Shown here: piece after piece, positions 24,239 through 34,011 of the stretch | Position numbering within the stretch: the stretch's first letter is position 1 | How the letters are laid out: each line of letters starts with the position of its first letter | Source of the DNA: an uncultured Bacteroidales bacterium | Lineage (GTDB): Bacteria > Bacteroidota > Bacteroidia > Bacteroidales > P3 | Direction: 5' to 3' | Assembly (NCBI GenBank): GCA_946183915.1 | Contig: CAMHDJ010000021.1 | Location: 1 to 45,769, forward strand | DNA length: 45,769 nucleotides | Position numbers and translations under genes: made by a program | The notes under the pieces: generated by a model | What the model was told of the DNA's origin: nothing | Seen by the model: the letters and a program-made list of their open reading frames with translations, nothing else | Database searches by the model: none

Positions 24239-24293
24239 TTTGCCTTGTTGATGCCTAGTTGATGCCTAGTTGATGCCTGGTTGATGCCTGGAT
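24239..24293 (-). repeat. 11-base tandem array directly before dedA (5 units)
   Basis: Units begin at 24239, 24250, 24261, 24272 and 24283 with plus-strand sequence GATGCCT(A/G)GTT (the first is diverged). The array ends 2 bases from the dedA start codon, so it forms most of the dedA leader. Read in the sense direction the unit is AACTAGGCATC or AACCAGGCATC. If the upstream ATG were used, it would encode a repetitive, low-quality N-terminus. Confidence 0.85.
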
Positions 24294-24341
24294 TATACTG
24301 TTTCATAACTGGTTATCAATATGTTAAACTCATTTTTATCA

Positions 24342-25742
24342 CTAACTATCTGATTCCGTTTGGTTTGCCTGCGGCACGAGGGGTCCCAGACGGGGGTGGG
24401 CGACGATCTCGGGACAGATGTCGGCCAACAGGCCTGGATCGACGTGCGGCAGCATTCGGCTGGCGCGGTTGTAGCGGTTGGTGTAGAAGTAGGCGGCCGC
24501 CAAGAAGGTGGCATAGAAGGGATGGTTGGGATAGAGGTCGAGCGACTCGAGGCCGAACTCGATCAGGATGTCGTAGACCTTGTGATTGTAGAGGAACTGG
24601 ACATACTGCTGACACATGGGTTCGGTGCAATCGTCGGCGGCGATGGTGCGCTCGAAGTAATCGCTGGCGGCCTCGAAGTTGCCCCGCATGTCGTAGATGA
24701 TGGCAGCGATGTTGAGCACCTCGGCGCTTTGGGAGTCGAGGCGGAGGGCTTTGCGGACGGTGGCGAGGGCCAGGTCGAGGTCGTCGCTGAAGGCGTAGAC
24801 GAGGGCCAACGAAGCCAGCGAGGCGGCATTGTCTGGGTCTTCCTTGACAGCCTTGCGGAAGTAGAGCAAGGCCATGGGGGAGTTGCCCGCGCGGAGGTAG
24901 ATGTAGGCCACCTGGCGGTAGAGCTCGGAGCGATTGGTGGCATAGTCGAGGGCACGGAGCAGGGTGCTGACGGCGTCGGAGGGCTGGTCGTTCATCTCTT
25001 GCGTGACGGCCAGGTCGCTGTAGGCGGTGACGTTCTTCTTGTCGATGGCGATGGCATACTCGAAGGCGTCGACAGCCTGTTCGAGGAGCCCCAGGTCGCG
25101 GTAGGCGACGCCAAGGCAGTGCCAGGCCTCGCCGCAGTAGGGGTGCTCGCCGACGAACGACTTGAGGTAGGCGACGGCGTCGTCGAGCTGTTGTGCCTGG
25201 AGGGCGGTGTCGACGTAGTTGTAGAGCACGGAGACGTCGTAGCTGTCGGTGTCGAGCGAGAGTTTGTAGTAGCGCAGCGCCTCGTTGTAGTCGAGCATCT
25301 GGTAGTACTCTTCGGCGATGTTGGCGTAGACACGGCCCAGGAGCCAGCCGTCGGCCGAGGCCTGGAGGTAGTACTGGATGGCTTTCTCGTGCTCGCCCAT
25401 GGCGCCGTAGGCGACACCGAGCGAGTAGGCGATGTCCGTATTGTCGGGCTCCTGGCGTTGAAGCTGGCGTATGATGCGGAGGGCCGGCTCGTACTGCTGG
25501 TTGGCGATGAGCAGGTGGGCGCGGCGGAGGCGTACGGTGGTGCTGTCGGGGTAGAGCTGTTCGGCATACTCGACAGCACGCTGCAGGGGCTTGAGGTCGT
25601 TGACCTCGAAGTAGTAGTCTATGATGACCTCGAGTTCGTCGACGTCGAAGAACTGCATGCCTCCCTTGAGGACGGTGTTCTCGAAGTCCAGCACCAGTTG
25701 TCGTTCTTCCTCGTCGAAGTCTTGGAATCTGTCTTTGTCCAT
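24342..25742 (-). CDS. Tetratricopeptide-repeat protein
   Basis: A 466-residue soluble protein made almost wholly of TPR-like helix pairs from about residue 45 to 430. Examples are PALRIIRQLQRQEPDNTDIA, YSLGVAYGAMGEHEKAIQYY, HCLGVAYRDLGLLEQAVDAF and YLRAGNSPMALLYFRKAVKE. The N-terminus is acidic (MDKDRFQDFDEEERQ) with no signal peptide, so it is cytoplasmic. TPR arrays bind partner proteins; the partner is not evident. The start is 12 bases after the sprA stop, so it is in the sprA transcription unit, and a link to type IX secretion is possible but unproved. Confidence 0.85.
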   Translation of the reverse strand: MDKDRFQDFDEEERQLVLDFENTVLKGGMQFFDVDELEVIIDYYFEVNDLKPLQRAVEYAEQLYPDSTTVRLRRAHLLIANQQYEPALRIIRQLQRQEPDNTDIAYSLGVAYGAMGEHEKAIQYYLQASADGWLLGRVYANIAEEYYQMLDYNEALRYYKLSLDTDSYDVSVLYNYVDTALQAQQLDDAVAYLKSFVGEHPYCGEAWHCLGVAYRDLGLLEQAVDAFEYAIAIDKKNVTAYSDLAVTQEMNDQPSDAVSTLLRALDYATNRSELYRQVAYIYLRAGNSPMALLYFRKAVKEDPDNAASLASLALVYAFSDDLDLALATVRKALRLDSQSAEVLNIAAIIYDMRGNFEAASDYFERTIAADDCTEPMCQQYVQFLYNHKVYDILIEFGLESLDLYPNHPFYATFLAAAYFYTNRYNRASRMLPHVDPGLLADICPEIVAHPRLGPLVPQANQTESDS

Positions 25743-25754
25743 AGCGTTGGGTGT

Positions 25755-28700
25755 TTAGAAGGAGAACCTGATGGAGAGTCCGCCCTTGGTGGTGGAATTG
25801 GGGTAGGTGTTCATAATGTAGGGGTTGTTGATATTGGTCTGGAAGAAAGCCTTGGCTATGAGGTTTTGGGTGAGTGCATACTCGCCACTGAGCTCGATCA
25901 TCCAGACCTCGCTGCCGGAAGATATCTGCCCACCCACTTCGGGGTTGTAGTTGTTGATCTTCCGGATGTTGGTCATGTTGCTGTTATAGGTGAGGTTGAA
26001 CCGCAGCACGATGTCGCTCTTGAGGTCGTGCTGCTTGCCGGCAAACTGGACGGAGAAGGCCACATCCTTGATGTGGTAGCCGGCGCCGACGGTGACTCCG
26101 TCGCGGGTGGTCTCGGTCAACTGGTTGTTGGAGAAGGAGAGAAGCAGGTTGCGCTGCTTCTGGATGGAGAAGTTGAACTGGAGACTGTTGACCATGGTCA
26201 CGTTGACGCGGATGAGAGGATTCATCTGCTCGGTGATCTGTATGGCGTCGGCGCTGATCGGGGGTATGTAGTCGCCGGTGCTGTTGAGGGCCGTCTCGAG
26301 GCCGTAGTCGTAGTCGGAGAGGGCGGAGAGGGCGGGGTCGGTGTAGTAGTGGCCGACGGTATAGGTGGCGGCATACTTGTGGGAGATGGCGATATTGGTG
26401 AACCACTTTTTCAGCGCCTGTATCTTGTTGAGGCCATTGTAGTTGATGTCCCATTGGGGAAGCGGGAAGCCAAGGAAGGGCGAGAAGCTGTGGGTGGCGG
26501 CGTCTTTGCCGAGATAGGTGGCGAGGAAGGCGGTGAGAAGGACCGTCTGCGAGTTGGCGCTGTAGCCCGCCGGGTAGTACTGGCCGTTCATCGTGTCGAG
26601 CACCATCTGCGAGTTGTACGGGTCGGGGTTGGCATCGGCCAGGCGTTGGGCCACCACACTGCGGTTGCTGAGGAACTGCTGGAAAAGCTGCTCGGGGTCG
26701 GAGAAGGCGGTGGCGAAGGCCCACGTGTTGGTGGTGTAGTTGCCGGTCATGACATAAGAGAGAGGGCCTGTGACGGCATCGGCCGACGAGAGGTACTTGT
26801 AGTAGTACTGCTCATTCGAGATATAGGTTTGGTTGGCCCGAAGGTCGATCTTGAAGTCGCGGATGGGTTCCAGCTGGGCCACCATGGAGAGGGTGCGGTT
26901 GGAGGTTCGCTCGTGGGGGGTGTTGAAGAGCGAGTCGCGGCTGAGGAGGTCGTTGCGAAGCAGGTTGTCCACCACATCCTGGTCGTATCCCAGCACGTAG
27001 GAGAGGCCTGGCGTCCATGCATTCTGCGGGTCAAGCCCGAAATACTTGGGCTCGCCCATGTAGCCCGGCAGGCGCGATCCGCTTGTGGCGTTGTATTGTA
27101 CCCTGAGGTTCTTGAGCCCCGTGACCAGGCGGAGGCCGAAATATCCTACCTGACGCAGGGCCTCGAGGGTCTTCTCGTGGCGCAGACTGTCGGCCATCGC
27201 CAGGGAATCCTTGACCGACATCTTCTTCTTTTGCTCGGGCTTCTTCACGCCGCGCTGCGGCGACCGGTTGTTGTTGCCGTTGCTGGCCCAGGCCTTTTTG
27301 AGGAGAGGTATCTTGTTGTAGAGGGTCTGGAAGTTGGCCTGAGGGCCGACGTCGAAGGTGGTGGAGTTCTGGAGGATGGATCCCATGGAGGCGAGGGCTT
27401 GCGTAGTGCCCTGGTGAGTGAAGGAGGTGCGGTAGCTGAGGGGCATACGAAGGAAGTCCATGTAGGGAAGCTTGTTGACGGGGACATCGTAGGTGGCGTT
27501 GATCGACTGCTGGAAGTTCTGCATGGTACCGCCTCCGGCGATGGAATGCCATACGGAATCGACAGCCGACTGCGTCTCCAGACGTCCGATGGGTTCCTCG
27601 ATGCGGGCGTTGGCATTGGCGCTGTATTGGATACGGAACGACTTGGACAGGTCGTACTGCAGGCCGTAGGTACGCTGCCAGGTGAACTGCTTGAAGTAGG
27701 TGGGCCGGATGATGACGAGGGCCGCACTCTTGTTGCGCAGCATGGTTTCCTCAAAGTCTCGGTACACCTCGGTGGTGAAAGTGAGGTTCTTCGGCAGGTA
27801 GTAGAAGTTGAAGTCGTTGATGATCTTCCAATTCTTACCCTTGAAGAGCGGTATCTTCTCGAAGGGTTTGACCGGCTTGGGTTGCAGAGAATAGTTGTAG
27901 GTGAGGCCGCCACGGTGCTGGTCTTTGTGGTAGTGGTCGATCTCGTCGTCCGACATACGCTCCCGGCTGTAGGCGTAGGAGAAGGTGAAATTCTCGATAT
28001 CGTAGATGTGTTGCTTGAGATTATCCTTTCCGACCCGGTTCTTACGTACGTTCGAGAGGGTAAGGTTGGTGGCCGACTTGTGGCGCTGTGTCATCTGGGC
28101 CACGCTGTCACGCTCGGCATCAGTCCGGAAGGTAGCCAGGTCGTCGTAGAGCAAGACGTCGGGGTTGTAGGGATTATACTCGGGGCTGCCGATCTCGCGA
28201 TTGTAGTCAAGGTAGAGAGGTATGTGGAGGCCCCACGTCTCGGGGAGGATCTTCCCGAGCTCCATATCGAGCGTTGTCTGGAAGTTAAAGGTGTTCATCA
28301 ACTCCTCCTTGATGAGAGGATCCTCCAGATTTCCGAAGTTGGACGTGGTATACGAGCCATAGACCTGCAGGTTGCCCAGGTCGGCCAGGTTGGTCCGAGC
28401 CATGGCCATGGCGGCCCACCCCCCTTTGTTGGAGTAGTCGGTCAGGCGCAACTCGTTGACCCACACGATAGCAGACTTGGGCAACATATTGTTTCCGTCG
28501 TCCAGACTCTCCTTCTTGGGGTTTCGGATACCGATCATGATGACCTTGATCTTCCCCAGATTGGGGGTGCCCATGACGGTGTACTTGCTGCCACCCACTC
28601 GCTCAGAGTAGAGGGCTGTGGGCGAGTAGCCGCTCTCGCCTGCACGGATATGGATGTTACGATTGGTCTTGACCTGGGTCATCATCTGGAGGTCTATGTC

Positions 28701-31700
28701 GACATTGTTGTCGACTGGCCAGATGGCGTACGGGTCATCGATGGTGGTACCCCAGGGGGTGAACTTCAGCGGAAGCTCGTATTCGTAGTAGTTGTTGGTG
28801 TAGTCACTACCCAGCCGTACAAAGAGCACCAGGTCGTCATCCGCCAGATGCTTGTCGGCATACATCTGTTCGGCATGGACAAACATCTTCATGTGGCCAT
28901 AGAAACGGAGGTCATAGCTCGTGGAACGGTAGATGGCGCGAGCGTCGCCCGAGGCCAGATTGTCCACGTCGAGGGAGATCGACTGCTCGTTGAGCTGCAT
29001 GTAGGAGCTACCTGTGGTGTACCATGTCTCGCGTCTGATTCCCGGAGGCAGCACATAAGGCACCGGCTGACGGCTCCCGTTCTCCTCGATGCTGACCGTG
29101 GAGATGTTGAACGATGTCTCCTCGGTGTTGCCAGTGACATAGTCTCCCGGCTGGAGCAGGTCCTCGGTGTACTTGCGCCAGGTGGAGTACACCAGGTCGA
29201 GGGTGGCGAAGCGCAGGATGACCGGCTCTTCAAACTGGTTGAGGAACATGCGGATGAAGCGGATGGACTGGAACCCGTTGATGGTACCGATCTTCTGATC
29301 CGGCTCGCGAATGGGGATGCGGAACTGATACCACTTGCAGGTGGTGGTCTCGCCATTGGGCAACTGTATGTTGCGAGCCTCCTGAATGTCGACGATATGG
29401 TTCTCGCCGATCACCATACGATCGGGACTGAGGTCGATCACATACTGGTAGTAGTTCTCCGCCTCGCTGAGGGTGTTGTCGCGGTTGATGTCCTCCACGT
29501 TGGGATAGGTGGAGCCACTGGTGTTGTAGCTCTCCTCCATGTCGCTGTCGACCGGCGAGTTGCCCTCGGCATTGTTGTAGTACTTGTAGCGGTCGTTGAT
29601 CTTCACATCGTTGTCGTCCCAGTAGGTACTGCGGAAGTAGCGGAAGTCGTCGTTGGAGGGGTCTTGCAGGGCTTTTTGATAGGCTTCGCTGCCCGTGCCG
29701 AAGTGCTGCGCGATGGACTCGAGGTAGTCGGCAAAGAAGCTCTGCTCGTCGCCCAAGCCGTGGGTCGATCCCAAGCCGTCATATCCCACATCCTGATACA
29801 TGCGCGACGACTCGTTGTTGTCGAAGGCGTTGACTATCGGCTGTGTGGAGGGAACGCGGCCCCAAATGGTTGTGTCCACATCTACCACCGTAAGCGAGGT
29901 GGGCAGGCCGTTCTCAAAGCTCTTGCGCCCGTCGCGGAGGATGTCCTCGCTGATGTCGCCCAGGTTGATATAGAGCTTGCCACCCGTGTGGTCGGGGTTC
30001 TCGATGAAAGGATCCATCAACCAGAACTCGATGGTCTCTATGTTCTGTGTCTCGAAGTCGGTGTAGTCCAACTTGCGCATGATGCCGCCCCAACGGGAGG
30101 CAGGGTTCTGCAACAAGCCGTGCTCTTCGATACCGGCGCTGTAGGCCGTCGGGGCCACATCGTAGTTGTAGGGGCCCTTCTCTTCGGGGTAGAAGGCCAG
30201 ATTGAGCTCGTAGATGTTGGTGGGCTGACCGGTAGCCAAGTCCTTGTTGGGGAAGACCTCCTGCTCGTAGACCCGGCGGGCGTAGGGCTTCGAGCGGTCG
30301 TCGGCCGTGATATTGGCCGGACAGTTGCGGTCGTAGAAGTCGGTGCTGATGCGGTACCAGGCCAGCTTGGCGCGATTGTAGCCGTAGGCCAGGCCGGTGC
30401 CGGGCGCCGTCTCGGGGAACATGGCCAACGGCGACGCGTAGTCCTGCGGCGTGCTGGCCAACGACCACGACACGGCCGTCGTCAGGCTGATGCTGTTCTC
30501 GGCCCCCTCGAAGTCGTCCACATACGACACCGCCCCTTCCTTCGACCCCGTGCTGCTCATGCCCGGCAGGAAGTGTGCAAACTCGGCCGTCAGGCTGAGG
30601 TTCGAGGGGGCCTTGGTCTGGATGCCGGGCAGCAGGTCCACCAGTTTGGTGATCAGCGGCACCTCGTGGCTGTAGTTGAGGTCGAGACCCCAAATGGTAT
30701 TGCTCGTCGGCTCGTCGCCAAAGTTGTTCTTCTCCGTCATGGGCCGCTCGTGCAGGTTCATCACCGTGGCGCCGAGGTTGAAGTTCGGCTGGAATTCGTA
30801 GTTGATGTGCGCCCCCAGCATCCGCTTGGTGGTCATGCTGAACGAGTTGTTCTCCGAACTGACGCTGATAGGGGTGTTGGACGAGAGGATGCTCTCGTTG
30901 ATGATGCGCACGGTGCCCATGGTGTAGTCCACCGTGTAGTCCACGTTTTCGATCAGCGGCATGCCGCCGGCGGTGACGGTGACCGACCCGGGGGTGACGC
31001 TGTAGCCGAGCGAGATCTCGCCGCTGACGCTCGAGGTGTAGTAGCCCTCCAGGTAGAAGCGGTTGCGGTCGGCGTACTGCTGTGCCAGGGCTTGGGTCAT
31101 GGTGTAGAGCGAGTCGAAGCAGTAGCGGTTGGCCATCTCGTCGTCGCCCAGCAGGGCACGCAGGTCCTTACCGAAGGGCTCCACGTAGGGGAAGAAGATG
31201 CGTCCCGTCGAGGCCTGGATGGTACCGCCCTTGTAGGCCGCCGAGTCGAACCAGTCGAACACACCGTCGGCGTAGTAGTAGCTCTGGGTGGCGTCCATGC
31301 GGTCCAAGCCGAACACCTCGATCAGCGGCTTGCCTTGCTGCGACCCCTCGGTGAAGAAGCCGATGCCCACGCCGCCCTCGGAGCTCTCGTAGAGCACGTT
31401 GAGGCGGAAGTTGTCGCGACTCAGCTGGCTGCTCCTGAGGAAGTAGACGTTCTTCATCATCAGGCGCCACAGGGGGCTGTGCGTGTTGGTCGCCGTACTC
31501 TTGATGAGTTTGACGATGAGCGTGTTGGGGTCGTTCACACCGTCGGTGGTCAGTTCGCCCACCTGATAGACGTTGGTGTCGCCCACCACCTGGTACTGGA
31601 AGGCCACGGCCAGCACCTGGTCGTTGCTCAGCGGCTGGTTCAGCGTGATGAATCCCAACTGGGAGTTGAAGGTGTACTCGCTGGCATTCAGCAGACGGGC

Positions 31701-32885
31701 GCTCTCGATCTTCTCGTAGTCGGTGCCCCCCACCATGCCGAGGCCCTGCATGTAGCTCGACACCGAGTTGACACTGCGCACACTCGAGGGGTTGACCAGC
31801 TGCAGGAGGGTGTTGGCGCGGTTGTCCGGCAGGGTCATACCGGTGCCGCCCACGCGGCTGTTGCTGGGCGAGGTCTCGCCCAGGTCGGTCAGGGCCAGGA
31901 TGTTGCGGTTCTGCGTGACGGCGGCGCCCACGTTGGTGCGCCACACCTCGATGCGCAGGATCCTGATGTTGCTGTTCACCACCGGCAGGGTGCTCATGGC
32001 GCGGTTGTAGTTCTCATAGAAGTACTGCGCCAGGAAGTAGTGCCGGTTCTCCTCGTACTCGTCGGCGCGGATCTCGAACTCGTGGCTGCTCGCGCCGCCC
32101 TGCACCTGCAGGTTCTCGGTCGAGGTCTCCTTCTGGCTCAGCACCGCATCGACCGTCAACTTGCCGAACTTCAGCTTGGTGTGGAAGCCGAACAGCTGCT
32201 GGCTGCCCTTGATGAGGGTGGTCTGCAGCGGGAACGAGATGTCGGCCGCCTCGAAGAGCTGCAGGATGTCGTCCTCCTTGCCCTCGTACTTGAGCTTGAT
32301 CTTGTTCTCGAAGTCGAAGGTGGCCTTGGTGTTCTGGTTGATGTCGAAGTCGAACAGGTCGCCGATCTTGGCGTTGAGGTTGATCTGTATGTTCTCGTCG
32401 AAATCGAAGGTGGTCACACTGCGCTGCCGCTGGTCGATCTGCGGATCGTCGCGGTAGTTGTTGACAATCTGGAATATCAGCTCGGCGCTGCCGCTGGGGT
32501 TGATGCTGATCAGGGGTTTGCCGTTGAGCAGGTCCAGCTTCTGGCTGATCTGGTCAAAGCCCGGAATCTTGCTCAGCAGGCCGCCGCCCGCGTTGTCGAG
32601 CACGCTGCCCTCCTTCTTCTCGTTCCAGTATTTGCCCAGCAGCTGGTCCATCTGCCAGTTCTGATACTCCTCGAAGGTCATGTACTGCCGGCCGATGACC
32701 ATGTCGCCCACCTTGGTGATCAGCACATAGTCGCCCGTCTCGGGGTTGTACTCCGCCTCGGTCGTCACGGCCGACGGCATATAGCCCGACCCCATGGGCA
32801 CAAAGGCCCCCGTGTCGGACTGTCCCCACAGCGGGGCGCAACCCAGCAGCATCAGCAACAGGAGTATGACATATCTGTACCTCAA
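25755..32885 (-). CDS. sprA: Type IX secretion outer-membrane translocon SprA (Sov)
   Basis: A 2376-residue protein, the length expected for SprA/Sov, the very large outer-membrane barrel that conducts type IX cargo. The signal region is MRYRYVILLLLMLLGCAPLW; Cys 16 in LLGC gives a possible lipobox. Diagnostic stretches include FDFDENIQINLNAKIGDLFD, ENKIKLKYEGKEDDILQ, VEDINRDNTLSEAENYYQY, the DFEGAENSISL segment and LAFYPEEKGPYNY. It ends in a barrel strand (KGGLSIRFSF) with terminal Phe. The 1409-residue protein at 11564-15793 is a plausible client. Order ruvA-sprA is seen in other Bacteroidetes. Other type IX genes (porKLMN, sprE, porV) are not in the window. Confidence 0.95.
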   Translation of the reverse strand: MRYRYVILLLLMLLGCAPLWGQSDTGAFVPMGSGYMPSAVTTEAEYNPETGDYVLITKVGDMVIGRQYMTFEEYQNWQMDQLLGKYWNEKKEGSVLDNAGGGLLSKIPGFDQISQKLDLLNGKPLISINPSGSAELIFQIVNNYRDDPQIDQRQRSVTTFDFDENIQINLNAKIGDLFDFDINQNTKATFDFENKIKLKYEGKEDDILQLFEAADISFPLQTTLIKGSQQLFGFHTKLKFGKLTVDAVLSQKETSTENLQVQGGASSHEFEIRADEYEENRHYFLAQYFYENYNRAMSTLPVVNSNIRILRIEVWRTNVGAAVTQNRNILALTDLGETSPSNSRVGGTGMTLPDNRANTLLQLVNPSSVRSVNSVSSYMQGLGMVGGTDYEKIESARLLNASEYTFNSQLGFITLNQPLSNDQVLAVAFQYQVVGDTNVYQVGELTTDGVNDPNTLIVKLIKSTATNTHSPLWRLMMKNVYFLRSSQLSRDNFRLNVLYESSEGGVGIGFFTEGSQQGKPLIEVFGLDRMDATQSYYYADGVFDWFDSAAYKGGTIQASTGRIFFPYVEPFGKDLRALLGDDEMANRYCFDSLYTMTQALAQQYADRNRFYLEGYYTSSVSGEISLGYSVTPGSVTVTAGGMPLIENVDYTVDYTMGTVRIINESILSSNTPISVSSENNSFSMTTKRMLGAHINYEFQPNFNLGATVMNLHERPMTEKNNFGDEPTSNTIWGLDLNYSHEVPLITKLVDLLPGIQTKAPSNLSLTAEFAHFLPGMSSTGSKEGAVSYVDDFEGAENSISLTTAVSWSLASTPQDYASPLAMFPETAPGTGLAYGYNRAKLAWYRISTDFYDRNCPANITADDRSKPYARRVYEQEVFPNKDLATGQPTNIYELNLAFYPEEKGPYNYDVAPTAYSAGIEEHGLLQNPASRWGGIMRKLDYTDFETQNIETIEFWLMDPFIENPDHTGGKLYINLGDISEDILRDGRKSFENGLPTSLTVVDVDTTIWGRVPSTQPIVNAFDNNESSRMYQDVGYDGLGSTHGLGDEQSFFADYLESIAQHFGTGSEAYQKALQDPSNDDFRYFRSTYWDDNDVKINDRYKYYNNAEGNSPVDSDMEESYNTSGSTYPNVEDINRDNTLSEAENYYQYVIDLSPDRMVIGENHIVDIQEARNIQLPNGETTTCKWYQFRIPIREPDQKIGTINGFQSIRFIRMFLNQFEEPVILRFATLDLVYSTWRKYTEDLLQPGDYVTGNTEETSFNISTVSIEENGSRQPVPYVLPPGIRRETWYTTGSSYMQLNEQSISLDVDNLASGDARAIYRSTSYDLRFYGHMKMFVHAEQMYADKHLADDDLVLFVRLGSDYTNNYYEYELPLKFTPWGTTIDDPYAIWPVDNNVDIDLQMMTQVKTNRNIHIRAGESGYSPTALYSERVGGSKYTVMGTPNLGKIKVIMIGIRNPKKESLDDGNNMLPKSAIVWVNELRLTDYSNKGGWAAMAMARTNLADLGNLQVYGSYTTSNFGNLEDPLIKEELMNTFNFQTTLDMELGKILPETWGLHIPLYLDYNREIGSPEYNPYNPDVLLYDDLATFRTDAERDSVAQMTQRHKSATNLTLSNVRKNRVGKDNLKQHIYDIENFTFSYAYSRERMSDDEIDHYHKDQHRGGLTYNYSLQPKPVKPFEKIPLFKGKNWKIINDFNFYYLPKNLTFTTEVYRDFEETMLRNKSAALVIIRPTYFKQFTWQRTYGLQYDLSKSFRIQYSANANARIEEPIGRLETQSAVDSVWHSIAGGGTMQNFQQSINATYDVPVNKLPYMDFLRMPLSYRTSFTHQGTTQALASMGSILQNSTTFDVGPQANFQTLYNKIPLLKKAWASNGNNNRSPQRGVKKPEQKKKMSVKDSLAMADSLRHEKTLEALRQVGYFGLRLVTGLKNLRVQYNATSGSRLPGYMGEPKYFGLDPQNAWTPGLSYVLGYDQDVVDNLLRNDLLSRDSLFNTPHERTSNRTLSMVAQLEPIRDFKIDLRANQTYISNEQYYYKYLSSADAVTGPLSYVMTGNYTTNTWAFATAFSDPEQLFQQFLSNRSVVAQRLADANPDPYNSQMVLDTMNGQYYPAGYSANSQTVLLTAFLATYLGKDAATHSFSPFLGFPLPQWDINYNGLNKIQALKKWFTNIAISHKYAATYTVGHYYTDPALSALSDYDYGLETALNSTGDYIPPISADAIQITEQMNPLIRVNVTMVNSLQFNFSIQKQRNLLLSFSNNQLTETTRDGVTVGAGYHIKDVAFSVQFAGKQHDLKSDIVLRFNLTYNSNMTNIRKINNYNPEVGGQISSGSEVWMIELSGEYALTQNLIAKAFFQTNINNPYIMNTYPNSTTKGGLSIRFSF

Positions 32886-33017
32886 CGCGCTTTTCTACAC
32901 TTTAACCTACACAAAACGCAAATCGGCAACAATTATTGTACCCACGATGCGCTAAATATAAAAAAAAGTATTCAACCCCGCTTTCCCCCTGCATCCAATA
33001 TGTTAAAATGCAGACAT

Positions 33018-33105
33018 GATGCAGAGGGGATGCCTGGATGATGCCTGGATGATGCCTAGTTGATGCCTGGATGATGCCTGGATGATGCCTGGGGGATGCC
33101 TCCGG
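33018..33105 (-). repeat. 11-base tandem array between ruvA and sprA (8 units)
   Basis: Eight units begin at 33018, 33029, 33040, 33051, 33062, 33073, 33084 and 33095, mostly GATGCCTGGAT, with a GATGCAGAGGG unit first. The array stops one base from the ruvA stop codon. It occupies part of the 221-base ruvA-sprA gap, whose remainder is AT-rich with no consensus promoter that I can see. Confidence 0.85.
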
Positions 33106-33106
33106 T

Positions 33107-33703
33107 CTAGAGGCGCTGGAGGCCCACCTTGATGATCTCCTCGACGGTCATGGCACTGCCGTCGGCGTTGCGCCAGTCGGTCGAGGCAAGCAGCTTCTCG
33201 ACGGCCGGCTTGGCGAAGCCGAGCATCAGCAGGGCCTGCTGGGCCTCGTCGCGGGCGCGCGACTGCTCGCTGCTCGCCAGCGGGCGCCCGCCGCCGACCA
33301 CGCCCATCTTGTCGGCCAGCTCGATCACGATGCGCTGGGCCGTCTTGGCGCCGATGCCTTTCACACGCTGCACCCGCTTGACGTCCTGCGTCTGGATGGC
33401 GTCGCGCAGGTCGTCGACCGTGAGCGACGACAGCATGACGCGCGCCGTCTGGTTGCCCACCCCGCTGACGCTCACCAGCAGGCGGAACATCTCGCGCTCG
33501 GCCATGTCGTAGAAGCCGAAGAGCTGCTGCGCATCCTCGCGCACCACGTGGTGGGCATAGAGCTTCACACGCTCGCCCTCGGCACGCCGCAGCGCCTCGT
33601 AGGTGTTCAGACTGATCTCCAACAGGTAGCCCACCCCGCCGCAGTCGACGACCGCCTGCGTGGGCTCCAGATTGGCCAACTGGCCGCTAATATACTCGTA
33701 CAT
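33107..33703 (-). CDS. ruvA: Holliday junction branch-migration protein RuvA
   Basis: A 198-residue protein with the three RuvA domains. An OB-fold at about 1-65 begins MYEYISGQLANLEPTQAVVD. Two helix-hairpin-helix motifs follow at about 70-140 (LLVSVSGVGNQTARVMLSSL and VKGIGAKTAQRIVIELADKM). The C-terminal domain III after a flexible linker (AQQALLMLGFAKPAVEKLL) binds RuvB. It recognises four-way junctions in recombination. It opens the minus-strand run that continues into sprA. Confidence 0.97.
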   Translation of the reverse strand: MYEYISGQLANLEPTQAVVDCGGVGYLLEISLNTYEALRRAEGERVKLYAHHVVREDAQQLFGFYDMAEREMFRLLVSVSGVGNQTARVMLSSLTVDDLRDAIQTQDVKRVQRVKGIGAKTAQRIVIELADKMGVVGGGRPLASSEQSRARDEAQQALLMLGFAKPAVEKLLASTDWRNADGSAMTVEEIIKVGLQRL

Positions 33704-33765
33704 AGGTTCTATCGTTTTCCCGCCTTCTTTCAGAAGGCTTTGTTGTTACTATCTGTTTTCATCTA

Positions 33766-33821
33766 CCCCACACGATGTGTGGGGTTTCGCGCACTTCGTG
33801 CGGGCTCGTGCCTTCGGCACG
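33766..33821 (+). repeat. REP unit 1 (three hairpins)
   Basis: Hairpin 1 is CCCCACAC-GAT-GTGTGGGG (33766-33784), hairpin 2 CGCAC-TTC-GTGCG (33790-33802) and hairpin 3 CGTGCC-TTC-GGCACG (33807-33821). The same three-hairpin order with short fixed spacers is found in units 2 and 3. Confidence 0.85.
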
Positions 33822-33848
33822 CAGCGGTCTCTCCTTTTCTTCTTCTCT

Positions 33849-33904
33849 CCCCACACGATGTGTGGGGTTTCGCACTCTCCGTGCGGGATCGTGCCTTCGG
33901 CACG
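33849..33904 (+). repeat. REP unit 2 (three hairpins)
   Basis: Hairpin 1 (33849-33867) and hairpin 3 (33890-33904) are identical to unit 1. Hairpin 2 is CGCAC-TCTCC-GTGCG (33871-33885). It is a direct repeat of unit 1, 83 bases away. Confidence 0.85.
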
Positions 33905-34011
33905 CAGCTTTACCCCGAAGGGGTTTCTCCACGCAAAGCGTGCTAAACCCCAGATGTAATCTGGGGTATCATACACCCTCTACTACACCCAGCCTTCTGA
34001 AAGAAGGCGGA

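Larger units (their letters stand above)
33704..34011. other. Hairpin-rich region downstream of the RAYT gene
   Basis: No protein gene. The region is a chain of short inverted repeats: GCCTTCT-TTC-AGAAGGC (33722-33738), two full REP units (33766-33821 and 33849-33904), ACCCC-GAA-GGGGT (33912-33924), CACGC-AAA-GCGTG (33930-33942), ACCCCAGAT-GTA-ATCTGGGGT (33947-33967) and GCCTTCT-GAA-AGAAGGC (33992-34008). The last ends 4 bases before the transposase stop codon. Confidence 0.8.

Noticed and set aside
24360..33041. Very long open frame on the plus strand opposite sprA (over 2800 codons)
   Set aside because: It is a shadow caused by the GC-rich codon pattern of sprA: the translation is Val/Gly/His/Glu-rich, has no domain, and runs across the ends of several real genes.
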